Positions 44,216 through 55,001 of a stretch of DNA of 64,000 bases are shown piece after piece; position 1 is the stretch's first letter; each line of letters opens with the position of its first letter. Source of the DNA: Enterobacter hormaechei ATCC 49162. GTDB taxonomy: Bacteria > Pseudomonadota > Gammaproteobacteria > Enterobacterales > Enterobacteriaceae. The stretch is from contig NZ_MKEQ01000001.1 in the NCBI RefSeq assembly GCF_001875655.1, forward strand, positions 1,054,001-1,118,000, read 5' to 3'. The position numbers and the translations under genes were made by a program. The notes beneath the pieces were generated by a model. The model did not search any database, was not told where the DNA came from, and worked only from the letters and a program-made list of their open reading frames with translations.

Positions 44216-44875
44216 ATGCGGACTTTTAAACGTGGCCTGGCGGCGACCCTACTGCTTTTAAGCCCTCTGGTGCAGGCGGAGGGGTTAGAGGACCAGCTCA
44301 ATACATTTTTTGCGCAGAAGCTGGCCGGTTTTAGTGATGACGTACGCGTGACCGTGCGCACTCCGCCCAACCTTTACCCTTCCTGCGAAGCCCCGTCATT
44401 TAGCGTGACCGGCACTACCCGGCTATGGGGCAACGTGAACGTGCTGGCGCGGTGCGCCAATGAAAAACGCTATTTACAGGTTGCGGTTCAGGCGACGGGC
44501 AATTATGTTGTCGCCGCCGTTCCAATTCCGCGGGGCAGCCTGCTGCAACCTGACAGCGTAACGCTGAAGCGAGGCCGCCTGGATCAGCTTCCACCGCGAA
44601 CGATGCTGGATATTAACCAGGCGCAGGAGGCGATGAGCCTGCGCGATGTCGCCCCTGGACAGGCGATACAGCTCTCCATGCTGCGTCAGGCGTGGCGAGT
44701 GAAAGCGGGTCAACAGGTGATGGTGGTCGCCAATGGCGAAGGCTTTAGTATCAACAGCGAAGGAAAAGCACTGAATAATGCCGCAGTGGCGCAAAATGCC
44801 CGGGTCAGAATGTCCTCAGGCCAGGTGGTCAGCGGCACGGTCGGTCCTGATGGGAATATTCTGATTAACCTGTAA
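44216..44875 (+). CDS. flgA: P-ring assembly chaperone FlgA
   Basis: Periplasmic chaperone needed to polymerise FlgI into the P ring. From ATG 44216 the product is 219 residues, as in E. coli; an upstream in-frame ATG at 44201 would add five. A signal peptide (FKRGLAATLLLLSPLVQA) leads to the mature protein, with RLWGNVNVLARC and the C-terminal SAF domain (AVPIPRGSLLQPDSV to GQVVSGTVGPDGNILINL). It is divergent from flgB and followed by flgM with its own promoter. Confidence 0.96.
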   Translation: MRTFKRGLAATLLLLSPLVQAEGLEDQLNTFFAQKLAGFSDDVRVTVRTPPNLYPSCEAPSFSVTGTTRLWGNVNVLARCANEKRYLQVAVQATGNYVVAAVPIPRGSLLQPDSVTLKRGRLDQLPPRTMLDINQAQEAMSLRDVAPGQAIQLSMLRQAWRVKAGQQVMVVANGEGFSINSEGKALNNAAVAQNARVRMSSGQVVSGTVGPDGNILINL

Positions 44876-44881
44876 TCTTTT

Positions 44882-44908
44882 TAAAGATTTCGCGGCGACT
44901 GCCGATAA
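44882..44908 (+). promoter_or_regulatory. Sigma-28 (FliA) promoter of flgMN
   Basis: TAAAGATT, 11 bases, then GCCGATAA: seven of eight bases match the -35 and all eight the -10 of the FliA consensus (TAAAGTTT-N11-GCCGATAA). It starts seven bases after the flgA stop, 60 bases before flgM. Confidence 0.92.
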
Positions 44909-44968
44909 ATATTCAACAAATGATGATGTCAGGCGCAAACGCCGCGAACCCTCGATGAGGACAACACT

Positions 44969-45262
44969 ATGAGCATTGATCGTACATCAGCCCTGAAGCC
45001 GGTTAGCACTGTACAACCTCGCGAAACGAATGAGGCTGCCCCGCAAAAAACGCGTCTGGAAAAAACGTCGACGGCTAACAGCACCAGCGTCACGCTGAGC
45101 GATGCGCAGTCGAAGCTGATGCAGCCAGGCAGCAGCGATATCAACATGGAACGTGTTGAAGCGCTGAAAACGGCTATCCGTAACGGCGAACTGAAAATGG
45201 ATACCAGCAAAATCGCTGATGCGCTGATTCAGGACGCACAGAGTTTCCTCCAGAGTAACTAA
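44969..45262 (+). CDS. flgM: Anti-sigma-28 factor FlgM
   Basis: Binds FliA and blocks late flagellar genes until the hook is complete, then is secreted through it. The 97-residue protein has a disordered N-terminal half ([18 protein letters not shown], Thr/Lys-rich) and a C-terminal FliA-binding half ([11 protein letters not shown] to [16 protein letters not shown]). GAGG lies eight bases before the ATG. flgN follows after four bases. Confidence 0.97.
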   Translation: MSIDRTSALKPVSTVQPRETNEAAPQKTRLEKTSTANSTSVTLSDAQSKLMQPGSSDINMERVEALKTAIRNGELKMDTSKIADALIQDAQSFLQSN

Positions 45263-45266
45263 CCGT

Positions 45267-45692
45267 ATGAGTCGACTGTCAGAAATACTGGATCAGATGA
45301 CGGTGGTCCTGAACGACCTGAAAACGGTGATGGATGCAGAACAGCACCACCTCTCTTCTGGTCAACTCAACGGCAGCGCGTTGCAACGCATTACTGAAGA
45401 TAAAAGCTCGCTGCTGGCGACCCTGGATTATCTGGAAAAACAGCGACGCGCTGAGCAAGACGCGAAACGCAGCGCCAATGATGAGATCAATGAACGCTGG
45501 CAGACCATTACAGAAAAAACCCAGCATCTTCGCGATCTCAACCAGCACAACGGCTGGCTGCTGGAAGGTCAGATTATCCGTAATCAGCAGGCGCTTGAAG
45601 TGTTAAAGCCCTATAAAGAGCCGGGGCTGTACGGTGCGGATGGTCAGACGGCCACGGCACGTATCACGGGCGGGAAAAAGATTTCGATTTGA
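45267..45692 (+). CDS. flgN: Flagellar export chaperone FlgN
   Basis: Type III export chaperone for FlgK and FlgL. The 141-residue, mostly helical protein (E. coli about 138) starts SRLSEILDQMTVVLNDLKTVMDAEQ and contains DKSSLLATLDYLEKQR. The C-terminal LEVLKPYKEPGLYGADGQ is typical. It is co-transcribed with flgM and ends at a terminator. Confidence 0.96.
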   Translation: MSRLSEILDQMTVVLNDLKTVMDAEQHHLSSGQLNGSALQRITEDKSSLLATLDYLEKQRRAEQDAKRSANDEINERWQTITEKTQHLRDLNQHNGWLLEGQIIRNQQALEVLKPYKEPGLYGADGQTATARITGGKKISI

Positions 45693-45716
45693 CGCAGTAG
45701 CGGCACGTCATAAAAC

Positions 45717-45746
45717 GGGGAGCACCTTTTGGTGAACTCCCCTTTT
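45717..45746. terminator. Bidirectional terminator between flgN and murJ
   Basis: GGGGAG-CACC-TTTT-GGTG-AA-CTCCCC (two-base bulge), followed by TTTT on the plus strand and by GTTTTAT on the minus strand, sits between the convergent flgN and murJ stops. Confidence 0.85.
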
Positions 45747-45751
45747 GGCGT

Positions 45752-47371
<1,620 letters not shown>

Positions 47372-47416
47372 CTAACCGGATTTCAACGAATTACTATCGG
47401 CAGATGTAACAGTGAA

Positions 47417-48340
47417 TTATTCGCTCATGGCTTCCCGCCAGAGTCGTTCCACGATGCGCTGCGCCAGAATAGCCTGCTCCCCGGACGTTTCAGGAACTGT
47501 CTGATTCTGCACGCAGGTGATGAAGTGACGTGCGCAGCCCACAAAACCACGCTGCTCCAGCGTGCTCTGCCAGCCGGGAACGGGTAACGCGACCACGCCG
47601 CTGCCCTTCTCTTCCCGCCACTCTCGCATATCGGTAACGTCATACAGCGCCCCATCCGTTACGGCCTGCACGGACTCGCGCTGGCTGCCCGCCCGACGAT
47701 GCATGCTGGTTGTTACCTGCAAATGCTCAACGGCAAAATGATGTTCGGCATAGACCATCTCACCCTGCTCGTTGGTCAGCAGCGTGCCGCTTTGCAGCTG
47801 TGCATGTCCGTTACTCAGCCACAGGGCCGTATCCACGACGTGCAGATAATCATCCAGCAGCGTGAAGCGCAGATCGTTCGGCCCCACGCTGTCGGTACGG
47901 TGCTTATCCATACGCAGAGAGGCAAACGAGCCGGACCGGGCCTTAAGCTGCTGGTAGAGCGGCGCAAAACGGCGGTTGAAACCGACCATCAGCGTCAGCT
48001 TTTTCCGCGCGGCCAGCTCAATCAGACGTTCTGCATCCTGCACATTCTCCGCCAGGGGTTTATCCACGCAGACGTGAACGCCCGCATTCATTAACTCGCT
48101 CACGACCTGGTAGTGCGTCGCGGTTGAGGTATGCACAAACACCGCATCACATTCACGGGCTAAATCCTGAAGCGAACCGGCATAAGGGATGCGCCAGGTT
48201 TTACAGATACGCTCTGCTTTCTCGCGGGTGGGCGACCACGCCCCTTGCAGCGTCCAGTCTGACGCTGCGCCTAAAACGGGCAGCCAGGCTTTTTGCGCAA
48301 TCCCCCCCAGCCCCACGACACCTATACGTAATGTTGTCAC
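47417..48340 (-). CDS. yceM: Gfo/Idh/MocA-family oxidoreductase YceM (MviM)
   Basis: Predicted NAD(P)-dependent oxidoreductase; substrate unknown. The 307-residue protein has the dinucleotide-binding VGLGGIAQKAWLPVL (about residues 8-22) and the family EKP-like signature as CVDKPLAEN (about 91-99). It starts with GTG 48340, three bases from the yceH stop, with GGAG eight bases upstream inside yceH, indicating coupling. It precedes murJ, historically the mviM-mviN pair. Confidence 0.94.
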   Translation of the reverse strand: MTTLRIGVVGLGGIAQKAWLPVLGAASDWTLQGAWSPTREKAERICKTWRIPYAGSLQDLARECDAVFVHTSTATHYQVVSELMNAGVHVCVDKPLAENVQDAERLIELAARKKLTLMVGFNRRFAPLYQQLKARSGSFASLRMDKHRTDSVGPNDLRFTLLDDYLHVVDTALWLSNGHAQLQSGTLLTNEQGEMVYAEHHFAVEHLQVTTSMHRRAGSQRESVQAVTDGALYDVTDMREWREEKGSGVVALPVPGWQSTLEQRGFVGCARHFITCVQNQTVPETSGEQAILAQRIVERLWREAMSE

Positions 48341-48342
48341 GA

Positions 48343-48993
48343 TTAATCTCCAAGATGTGCGAGTAACGCATCCAGACGCTGCTTCAGCCCGGCAACCTCG
48401 TCTTCCAGCGCGGCCACGCGCGCGGTCAGGCTGTCGTTTGACGCTGCCGTATCGGATTCTGCGGCCAGCGCAGAGGGCTCCACGTCGCCGCTAAACAGGT
48501 GCATATAGCGGCTTTCACGCTTGCCCGGCTCGCGGGCCAGACGGACGACGTAAGGACCGTCCTCGCGCGTGGCCAGCCCCTCCAGGGTCTGCTCAACGTC
48601 CTGCATATCCTGAAATTCATGCATGCGGGAGGCGCGGGTGCGCAGTTCGCCCGGCGTCTGGGCGCCGCGCAGCAGCAGCGTGGTGATAACCGCCACTTCT
48701 GCGGCGCTCAGTTTTAAATCGCCAAATTCAGAATTACAAAAGCGCTGTTCATATTTAGTGACGCGATTACCGAAACCGCTGACGGTGCGCAGGTAGTGGC
48801 GCTTCACCAGCTCATCAAGGATATCCTGCACTTCGTGTTCGCCCAGGTTCATCACCGGCTCACGGTTTGTCTTCTGGTTGCAGGCCATCGTGACGGCATT
48901 CACGGACAGAGGATACTGTTCCGGCGTCGTGACCTGCTTTTCCAGCAGGCAGCCGATCACGCGCGCTTCGGCGCCATTTAACTGATATTTCAT
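48343..48993 (-). CDS. yceH: UPF0502 protein YceH
   Basis: A 216-residue protein of unknown role. The N-terminal two thirds form tandem winged-helix-like domains ([57 protein letters not shown]). The C-terminus is a short coiled coil ([26 protein letters not shown]). ATG 48993 with GGAG upstream gives the E. coli-like length (215); the longer open frame upstream runs into rimJ. The segment between domain and coiled coil is variable. Confidence 0.94.
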   Translation of the reverse strand: MKYQLNGAEARVIGCLLEKQVTTPEQYPLSVNAVTMACNQKTNREPVMNLGEHEVQDILDELVKRHYLRTVSGFGNRVTKYEQRFCNSEFGDLKLSAAEVAVITTLLLRGAQTPGELRTRASRMHEFQDMQDVEQTLEGLATREDGPYVVRLAREPGKRESRYMHLFSGDVEPSALAAESDTAASNDSLTARVAALEDEVAGLKQRLDALLAHLGD

Positions 48994-49003
48994 TTTTTTC
49001 TCC

Positions 49004-49588
49004 TTAACGACCCGCGGTCCAGTCCTGCGTGGTGAGCGCGGTGAGCACATGGTCCCGCCACTCGCCGTCAATCAGCAGATAATCTTTGGCATAGCCCTCT
49101 TTCTCAAACCCCAGGCGGGCCAGCAGATCGCCGCTACGCTTATTGTGCGGCATGTAGTTCGCCATAATGCGATGGATATGTTGCGTGCGCTGCATGTAGC
49201 GAATCGCCGTCGTCAGCGCTTCAAACATAAGCCCCTGCCCCTGCCATTTCTGGCCGATGGAATACCCGAGATAGCAGGCGTGAAACGACCCGCGTACCAC
49301 GTTTGAAAAATTGGCAATGCCAACGATCTCTTTCTCTTCCGGATCGAGAAGCGCGAAATAAAACGCACTTCCCTGTTTGTGAAATTCCGCAATCATACTG
49401 AGGCGCGCCTGCCAGCCGGAGGGGTAGCAGTGGCTCTCGTCCCGAACGGGTTCCCAGGGTTTTAAAAACTGGCGATTCTCGGCGTAATAATCCGCCAGAC
49501 GCCAGGCATCACGCTCATGCACCAGACGAACGACCAGCCTGTCCGTCGTCAGACGCACTTTTGGCACATTACTGCGATAGCCAAACAT
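49004..49588 (-). CDS. rimJ: Ribosomal protein S5 alanine N-acetyltransferase RimJ
   Basis: GNAT acetyltransferase that acetylates the N-terminal Ala of S5 and helps 30S assembly. From ATG 49588 ([12 protein letters not shown]) it is 194 residues as in E. coli; GGAG lies eight bases upstream. The acetyl-CoA loop is [14 protein letters not shown] (about residues 101-114), then [19 protein letters not shown]. yceH follows after ten bases. Confidence 0.97.
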   Translation of the reverse strand: MFGYRSNVPKVRLTTDRLVVRLVHERDAWRLADYYAENRQFLKPWEPVRDESHCYPSGWQARLSMIAEFHKQGSAFYFALLDPEEKEIVGIANFSNVVRGSFHACYLGYSIGQKWQGQGLMFEALTTAIRYMQRTQHIHRIMANYMPHNKRSGDLLARLGFEKEGYAKDYLLIDGEWRDHVLTALTTQDWTAGR

Positions 49589-49824
49589 CGATACCACTCC
49601 TTCCCGTCGCTTCTGCTCTGCCTGTTAGCTTTACTATACCTGCGCCGGTGCCTTCTGTGAAAACAGTGACATACCATTTTGATCGCTTTTCACATTTTTC
49701 GATGAGAACTCTCTATCAAAGCACCTTTTTGATAAAAAAATATTGTCTCCAGCGGGTATGGGAAAAAGCGTGGCGACACCGCAGAATGTTAGCGTGCTCA
49801 CCTTTTATTTTCCCTGGAGGGAAA

Positions 49825-51033
49825 ATGTCCCGCGTATCACAGGCCAGGAGCCTGGGTAAATATTTCCTGCTCATCGATAACATGCTGGTCGTACTCGGCT
49901 TTTTTGTCGTTTTTCCGCTTATATCGATTCGTTTTGTCGATCAAATGGGCTGGGCGGCGTTGATGGTCGGGATCGCGCTGGGCTTACGCCAGTTTGTACA
50001 ACAGGGTCTGGGCGTGTTTGGCGGCGCAATAGCCGATCGCTTCGGCGCGAAACCGATGATCGTCACCGGCATGCTGTTACGTGCGGCGGGGTTCGCCACC
50101 ATGGCCATCGCTCATGAACCCTGGCTACTGTGGTTCTCCTGTTTCCTTTCCGGAATTGGCGGCACCCTTTTCGACCCACCGCGTACCGCGCTGGTGGTGA
50201 AGCTTATCCGTCCGCAACACCGGGGCCGCTTCTTCTCAATTTTGATGATGCAGGACAGCGCCGGTGCGGTCGTGGGCGCCCTGCTGGGAAGCTGGCTGCT
50301 GCAATACGATTTCCGTCTGGTCTGTGCCACCGGCGCGGTACTGTTTATTCTCTGCGCGCTGTTTAACGGTCTGTTCCTCCCGGCGTGGAAGCTGTCGACG
50401 GTTAAAGCGCCAGTGCGGGAAGGGCTTGACCGCGTGCTGAGCGATAAACGCTTCGTCACGTATGTGTTAACGCTGACCGGGTACTACATGCTCGCCGTGC
50501 AGGTCATGCTGATGCTGCCGATTATGGTTAACGATATTGCAGGCACACCCGCAGCGGTGAAATGGATGTATGCCATTGAAGCCTGCCTCTCTCTGACCCT
50601 GCTCTATCCAATTGCCCGCTGGAGCGAGCGCCGCTTCCGGCTTGAGCACCGTCTGATGGCCGGACTGCTGCTGATGACGCTGAGCATGATGCCCATCGGT
50701 CTGGTGAGTTCGCTTCAGCAACTGTTTATGCTGATCTGCACCTTCTATATTGGTTCAATCATTGCCGAGCCAGCCCGTGAAACGCTGAGCGCGTCACTTG
50801 CCGACGCCCGGGCCCGTGGCAGCTACATGGGGTTCAGCCGTCTCGGACTGGCGCTTGGCGGCGCACTGGGTTATACCGGTGGCGGCTGGCTGTTCGATGC
50901 CGGAAAAGCGCTTCATCAGCCGGAACTGCCGTGGGTCATGCTCGGCATGGTCGGCTTTATGACGCTGATTGCCCTCTGGTGGCAGTTCAGTGATAAACGC
51001 AGCACCCGTGGGATGCTGGAGCCTGGCGCATAG
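49825..51033 (+). CDS. mdtH: MFS multidrug exporter MdtH
   Basis: Proton-driven exporter; in E. coli overproduction gives resistance to norfloxacin and enoxacin. ATG 49825, right after TGGAGGG, gives 402 residues, the E. coli length; the open frame further upstream is not part of it. Twelve membrane segments are apparent. The loop motif [16 protein letters not shown] is MFS motif A. In E. coli grxB follows this gene; here yceB comes next after 99 bases. Confidence 0.96.
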   Translation: MSRVSQARSLGKYFLLIDNMLVVLGFFVVFPLISIRFVDQMGWAALMVGIALGLRQFVQQGLGVFGGAIADRFGAKPMIVTGMLLRAAGFATMAIAHEPWLLWFSCFLSGIGGTLFDPPRTALVVKLIRPQHRGRFFSILMMQDSAGAVVGALLGSWLLQYDFRLVCATGAVLFILCALFNGLFLPAWKLSTVKAPVREGLDRVLSDKRFVTYVLTLTGYYMLAVQVMLMLPIMVNDIAGTPAAVKWMYAIEACLSLTLLYPIARWSERRFRLEHRLMAGLLLMTLSMMPIGLVSSLQQLFMLICTFYIGSIIAEPARETLSASLADARARGSYMGFSRLGLALGGALGYTGGGWLFDAGKALHQPELPWVMLGMVGFMTLIALWWQFSDKRSTRGMLEPGA

Positions 51034-51132
51034 CCTCCTTTCACTATCAGTTTTTTCTGCTGGTTTCTGTAGGATCACCCTGACATACTGGCGTATCAGG
51101 ACAGATGCGCCGATTTTATGTTGAGGAACGCC

Positions 51133-51693
51133 ATGAAAAAGATCGTTATTGCCGCTGCGTTAATTGTCAGTGGTCTGCTGGTGGGTTGTAATCAGCTTAC
51201 GCAGTACACCGTCAGTGAGCAGGAAATTAATCAGGCGCTGGAAAAACATAATAACTTTTCAAAAGATATCGGCGTACCCGGCCTTGCGGATGCGCATATC
51301 GTCCTGACGAATCTCGCCAGCCAGATTGGACGCGAAGAGCCGAACAAAGTCACCCTTTCCGGCGATGCCAGCCTGGACATGACCTCGCTCTTCGGCAATC
51401 AGAAAGCGGACATCAAGCTGAAGCTCAAGGCACTGCCGGTGTTCAATAAAGAGAAAGGGGCAATTTTCCTGCAAGAGATGGAAATCGTTGATGCAGTTGT
51501 GACGCCGGATAAAATGAAACCGGTGCTGCAAACGCTGATGCCTTATCTCAACCAGTCGTTGCAGAACTACTTTAACCAACAGCCTGCCTATGTTCTGAGC
51601 GAAGACAAGAGCAAAGGCGAATCTCTGGCGAAAAAATATGCCAAAGGGATAGAGGTGAAACCGGGTGAAATCATCATTCCTTTCACCGACTAA
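51133..51693 (+). CDS. yceB: DUF1439 lipoprotein YceB
   Basis: A 186-residue predicted lipoprotein, function unknown, with lipobox LVGC near residue 19 (MKKIVIAAALIVSGLLVGC). The mature domain has a lipid-binding tubular (TULIP-like) appearance: SEQEINQALEKHNNFSKDIGVPGLADAHIVL, and C-terminal KGIEVKPGEIIIPFTD. GAGG precedes ATG 51133, and the length equals that of E. coli YceB. It ends with a strong terminator. Confidence 0.95.
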   Translation: MKKIVIAAALIVSGLLVGCNQLTQYTVSEQEINQALEKHNNFSKDIGVPGLADAHIVLTNLASQIGREEPNKVTLSGDASLDMTSLFGNQKADIKLKLKALPVFNKEKGAIFLQEMEIVDAVVTPDKMKPVLQTLMPYLNQSLQNYFNQQPAYVLSEDKSKGESLAKKYAKGIEVKPGEIIIPFTD

Positions 51694-51698
51694 ACATG

Positions 51699-51725
51699 AC
51701 GGGCGCTGAGGCGCCCGTTTTTTTT
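51699..51725 (+). terminator. Terminator of yceB
   Basis: A perfect 8-bp stem ACGGGCGC / GCGCCCGT with a TGAG loop, followed by a run of eight T's. Confidence 0.95.
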
Positions 51726-51742
51726 AACGGAATAGTGTGCAA

Positions 51743-51758
51743 ACGAAAACGTTTCCGC
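51743..51758. promoter_or_regulatory. PurR operator overlapping the pyrC promoter
   Basis: ACGAAAACGTTTCCGC matches PurR consensus ANGCAANCGNTTNCNT at 10 of 12 fixed positions. It lies just before the -10 (TATGAT, 51760-51765), so PurR would block the promoter, as known for E. coli pyrC. Confidence 0.75.
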
Positions 51759-51770
51759 TTATGATTTGTG

Positions 51771-51816
51771 TCCGGCAAAAACAGCCATCTTATGACTGAT
51801 CCCTTTCAAGCCGGAG
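51771..51816 (+). promoter_or_regulatory. pyrC leader: CTP-responsive start-site switch and hairpin
   Basis: The transcript start region TCCGGC (51771-51776) is complementary to GCCGGA (51810-51815), which contains the pyrC Shine-Dalgarno GGAG. Starting at the C's (high CTP) would make the hairpin and hide the site; starting at the downstream G (low CTP) would free it. This is the mechanism established for E. coli and Salmonella pyrC. Confidence 0.75.
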
Positions 51817-51821
51817 CTTCC

Positions 51822-52868
51822 ATGACTGTACAATCCCAGGTTCTCAAAATCCGCCGCCCAGACGACTGGCACATCCATCTTCGTGATGGCGACATGCTGA
51901 AAACCGTCGTGTCTTATACCAGCGAAATTTACGGCCGTGCGATTGTTATGCCTAACCTGGTTCCGCCAGTCACTACCGTCGAGGCCGCGATTGCCTATCG
52001 CCAGCGTATCCTTGATGCCGTTCCGGCCGGGCACGATTTTACCCCATTAATGACCTGCTACCTGACGGACTCGCTGGATCCCAATGAGGTTGAGCGCGGG
52101 TTTAACGAAGGTGTGTTCACCGCCGCGAAGCTCTACCCGGCGAATGCCACCACCAACTCCAGCCATGGGGTGACCAGCATCGACGCCATCATGCCCGTCC
52201 TGGAGCGTATGCAAAAACTGGGAATGCCGCTGCTGGTGCACGGGGAAGTGACCCACGCTGACATTGATATTTTCGATCGCGAAGCCCGTTTTATTGAAAC
52301 GGTCATGGAGCCGCTGCGCCAGCGTCTGCCGGGGCTGAAAGTGGTGTTTGAACACATTACGACCAAAGATGCCGCAGAGTATGTCCGGGATGGCAATGAG
52401 CTGATTGCCGCCACCATTACCCCGCAGCACCTGATGTTTAACCGTAACCACATGCTGGTGGGCGGTGTTCGTCCACATCTGTATTGTCTGCCGATCCTCA
52501 AGCGCAATATTCACCAGCAGGCGTTGCGTGAGCTGGTTGCCAGCGGCTTCCCTCGCGCGTTTCTCGGCACGGATTCCGCCCCGCATGCCCGTCACCGTAA
52601 AGAGGCGAGCTGCGGCTGTGCAGGCTGCTTTAACGCGCCGACCGCCCTGGCAAGTTACGCAACCGTGTTTGAAGAGATGAATGCGTTAGACCATTTCGAA
52701 GCCTTCTGCTCCCTCAACGGCCCGCGTTTCTACGGTCTGCCCGTCAATGACACGTTCATTGAGCTGGAGCGTAAAGACAGCCAGGTTGAAGCATCGATTG
52801 CACTTACCGATGATACGCTGATCCCCTTCCTGGCCGGTGAAACCGTAAGCTGGTCGGTAAAACGCTAA
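51822..52868 (+). CDS. pyrC: Dihydroorotase
   Basis: Zinc enzyme interconverting carbamoyl-aspartate and dihydroorotate in pyrimidine synthesis. ATG 51822 ([22 protein letters not shown]) gives 348 residues as in E. coli; the frame extends 18 codons upstream through the leader, but GGAG sits five bases before this ATG. Metal ligands: HIHL near residue 17, the carboxylated Lys in [11 protein letters not shown] (about 103), VHGEVTH (about 140), FEHIT (about 178) and FLGTDSAPH (about 251). Confidence 0.98.
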   Translation: MTVQSQVLKIRRPDDWHIHLRDGDMLKTVVSYTSEIYGRAIVMPNLVPPVTTVEAAIAYRQRILDAVPAGHDFTPLMTCYLTDSLDPNEVERGFNEGVFTAAKLYPANATTNSSHGVTSIDAIMPVLERMQKLGMPLLVHGEVTHADIDIFDREARFIETVMEPLRQRLPGLKVVFEHITTKDAAEYVRDGNELIAATITPQHLMFNRNHMLVGGVRPHLYCLPILKRNIHQQALRELVASGFPRAFLGTDSAPHARHRKEASCGCAGCFNAPTALASYATVFEEMNALDHFEAFCSLNGPRFYGLPVNDTFIELERKDSQVEASIALTDDTLIPFLAGETVSWSVKR

Positions 52869-52903
52869 AAAAATCATCCCCCCTGTTGCCAAACAGACAA
52901 GAT

Positions 52904-52923
52904 AACTGTATAAATAAACAGTA
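52904..52923. promoter_or_regulatory. LexA box of dinI
   Basis: CTGT-ATAAATAA-ACAG (52906-52921) is a perfect LexA core (CTGT-N8-ACAG) with AT-rich interior and flanking AA/TA, 20 bases before the dinI ATG. SOS control is expected. Confidence 0.92.
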
Positions 52924-52942
52924 TATTACACAGGGGGCATTT

Positions 52943-53188
52943 ATGCGTATTGAAGTCACCATTGCCAAAACCACCGTCCTGCCTGCTGGCGCACTCGACG
53001 CTCTGGCAGGTGAGCTATCCCGACGTATTAACAGCACTTTTCCTGAAAACGATGGCGCCGTAACGGTACGTTATGCGACGGCAAACCATCTTTCCGTCAT
53101 CGGTGGCGCGAAAGAAGATAAAGAACGCATCAGCGAAATTTTGCAGGAAACATGGGAAAGCGCCGACGACTGGTTCATCACTGATTAA
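52943..53188 (+). CDS. dinI: SOS modulator DinI
   Basis: Small acidic protein that binds RecA filaments and tunes SOS induction and UmuD cleavage. From ATG 52943 (MRIEVTIAKT) it is 81 residues, as in E. coli. A GGGGG tract is 8-12 bases upstream. The C-terminal acidic helix KERISEILQETWESADDWF mimics DNA to bind RecA. The frame runs 19 codons further upstream but across the LexA box, so that extension is rejected. Confidence 0.96.
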   Translation: MRIEVTIAKTTVLPAGALDALAGELSRRINSTFPENDGAVTVRYATANHLSVIGGAKEDKERISEILQETWESADDWFITD

Positions 53189-53214
53189 TATTTGCTCCCT
53201 CATTGTGTTTTTTT

Positions 53215-53237
53215 GCCGGGTCGCCCCGGCTTTTTTT
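53215..53237 (+). terminator. Terminator of dinI
   Basis: GCCGGG-TCGC-CCCGGC followed by seven T's. Confidence 0.93.
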
Positions 53238-53381
53238 CGTTTCGTCTTCTGAAAGTTCAAATTATTTCAGCATCTTCTTAGAAAATCGTGAACAAGATGG
53301 CGTTTTATTGTTCGAACAATCCTAAAAAGCAGAAAAATGTGTTGCTACCCGTTTATTTTTTCCTTCTTAACCCTTATTAAT

Positions 53382-53390
53382 TGATATACT
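53382..53390 (+). promoter_or_regulatory. Extended -10 promoter of bssS
   Basis: TGATATACT (TGnTATACT) is an extended -10 element about 72 bases before bssS. It overlaps the start of a CTGAAA-TTGC-TTTCAG inverted repeat (53389-53404) at the expected transcription start. Confidence 0.45.
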
Positions 53391-53462
53391 GAAATTGCTT
53401 TCAGAAAAACATGCATTGAACCTCAAAGTCGTTGTCTTCTAACACGCATTAAGGGGGTTATA

Positions 53463-53717
53463 ATGGAAAAGAATAGTGATGTCATCCAGACCCATCCGCT
53501 CGTTGGCTGGGATATCAGCACCGTAGACAGCTACGATGCGCTGATGCTGCGTTTGCACTACCAGACCCCAAATCAGCAAAACCGTGATGAAGCGGAAGTT
53601 GGACAGACGCTGTGGCTTACAACAGACGTCGCCCGTCAGTTTATCTCTATTTTGGAAGCAGGCATTGCAAAAATAGAATCTGGCGACTATCAGGAAAATG
53701 AGTATAAACGGCATTAA
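53463..53717 (+). CDS. bssS: Biofilm regulator BssS
   Basis: An 84-residue protein (E. coli YceP, same length) reported to influence biofilm formation through indole and catabolite signalling. MEKNSDVIQTHPLVGWDISTVDSYDALMLRLHYQTPNQ is highly conserved. No membrane segment or DNA-binding motif is visible, so the mode of action is unclear. It is monocistronic, flanked by a 274-base gap and a terminator. Confidence 0.95.
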   Translation: MEKNSDVIQTHPLVGWDISTVDSYDALMLRLHYQTPNQQNRDEAEVGQTLWLTTDVARQFISILEAGIAKIESGDYQENEYKRH

Positions 53718-53741
53718 CCCTTATGCCCCTTTTGACTCAAC

Positions 53742-53766
53742 AGGCACCCTCGCGGTGCCTTATTTA
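53742..53766 (+). terminator. Terminator of bssS
   Basis: A 7-bp stem AGGCACC / GGTGCCT with a 5-base loop is followed by TATTTATTT. Confidence 0.82.
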
Positions 53767-53832
53767 TTTCGTTCTTGTATAAGCCCCCATAGTTAATTAC
53801 TCTGCTAACAAAGCGTTAGTAAAGAGAAGCCT

Positions 53833-54951
53833 ATGAAATACGATTTGATCATTATCGGAAGCGGCTCCGTAGGATCTGCCGCCGGTTATTACGCAACGCA
53901 GGCGGGCCTGAAAGTGCTGATGATTGATGCCCACCTCCCTCCCCACTCTGAAGGAAGCCATCACGGCGATACCCGTCTGATCCGTCACGCTTACGGTGAA
54001 GGTGAACGTTATGTACCGCTGGTGCTTCGGGCTCAGACGCTGTGGGATGAGCTGGCCGCACTCACCGAAGAACGCATTTTTGAGCGCACCGGGATCATTA
54101 ACCTTGGTCCAGCCAACTCCACGTTTCTGGCGACCGTCGAGGAGAGCGCGAAAGCCTACCACCTGGACGTCGAGCGTCTGGATGCGAACGGCATCATGGC
54201 GCGCTGGCCGGAAATTTCTGTCCCGGAAGACTACATTGGATTGTTTGAAGCCAATTCCGGGGTACTGCACAGCGAAACGGCCATTAAAACCTGGATTGAT
54301 CTCGCCGCTAAAGCGGGCTGCGCGCAGTTGTTCAACTGTCCGGTCACGGGCATCACCCACCATGCGGAAGGTTCCACCGTCACCACGTCTGAGGGGGAAT
54401 ATACCGCCACGCGCCTGCTGGTGAGTGCGGGAACGTGGGTGACGAAACTGCTGCCGGACCTGCCCATTCAGCCGGTGCGCAAAGTCTTCTCATGGTTCCA
54501 GTCGGACGGGCGTTACAGCAGCCAGAACAAATTCCCGGCGTTTACCGGCGAGTTACCCAATGGCGATCAGTTCTACGGTTTCCCCTCTGAAAAAGACGCG
54601 CTCAAGATTGGCAAACATAACGGCGGACAGGTCATTTCCTCCGCGGAAGAACGCAAGCCATACGGCGCTTATGCGCAGGATGGTTCCGAAGCCTTCACGT
54701 TCCTGCGTAATATCCTGCCAGGCGTAGGCGGGTTGCTTTACGGCGCAGCGTGCACCTACGACAACACGCCGGATGAAGACTTTATCATCGACACCCTGCC
54801 CGGGCACGACAACATTCTGCTTGTAACCGGGCTTAGTGGTCACGGGTTTAAATTTGCCTCGGTGTTAGGGGAAATCGCCGCCCAGTTTGCTCAGGGGATC
54901 ACGCCTTCGTTTGATCTCAAGCCCTTCGCGCTCTCGCGCTTTAACCGATAA
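53833..54951 (+). CDS. solA: N-methyl-L-tryptophan oxidase SolA
   Basis: Flavoprotein of the monomeric sarcosine oxidase family that demethylates N-methyl-tryptophan. The 372 residues match E. coli. The FAD-binding [13 protein letters not shown] is at about residues 9-21. The covalent-flavin Cys (about 308) lies in [16 protein letters not shown], and [16 protein letters not shown] closes the FAD site. The physiological substrate is not certain. yceO follows after 50 bases containing a hairpin. Confidence 0.97.
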   Translation: MKYDLIIIGSGSVGSAAGYYATQAGLKVLMIDAHLPPHSEGSHHGDTRLIRHAYGEGERYVPLVLRAQTLWDELAALTEERIFERTGIINLGPANSTFLATVEESAKAYHLDVERLDANGIMARWPEISVPEDYIGLFEANSGVLHSETAIKTWIDLAAKAGCAQLFNCPVTGITHHAEGSTVTTSEGEYTATRLLVSAGTWVTKLLPDLPIQPVRKVFSWFQSDGRYSSQNKFPAFTGELPNGDQFYGFPSEKDALKIGKHNGGQVISSAEERKPYGAYAQDGSEAFTFLRNILPGVGGLLYGAACTYDNTPDEDFIIDTLPGHDNILLVTGLSGHGFKFASVLGEIAAQFAQGITPSFDLKPFALSRFNR

Positions 54952-54959
54952 TACCGCTC

Positions 54960-54983
54960 CAGGCTCCGAATAACCGGAGCCTG
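54960..54983 (+). terminator. Hairpin after solA
   Basis: CAGGCTCCG / CGGAGCCTG form a perfect 9-bp stem with a 6-base loop, followed only by TTTAG. It could terminate solA partly and lies just ahead of yceO. Confidence 0.6.
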
Positions 54984-55001
54984 TTTAGCGAGAGAGGCGA
55001 G

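Noticed and set aside
52886..52942. N-terminal extension of DinI
   Set aside because: The extra 19 codons run through the LexA box; the known DinI start MRIEVTIAK has the ribosome-binding site.
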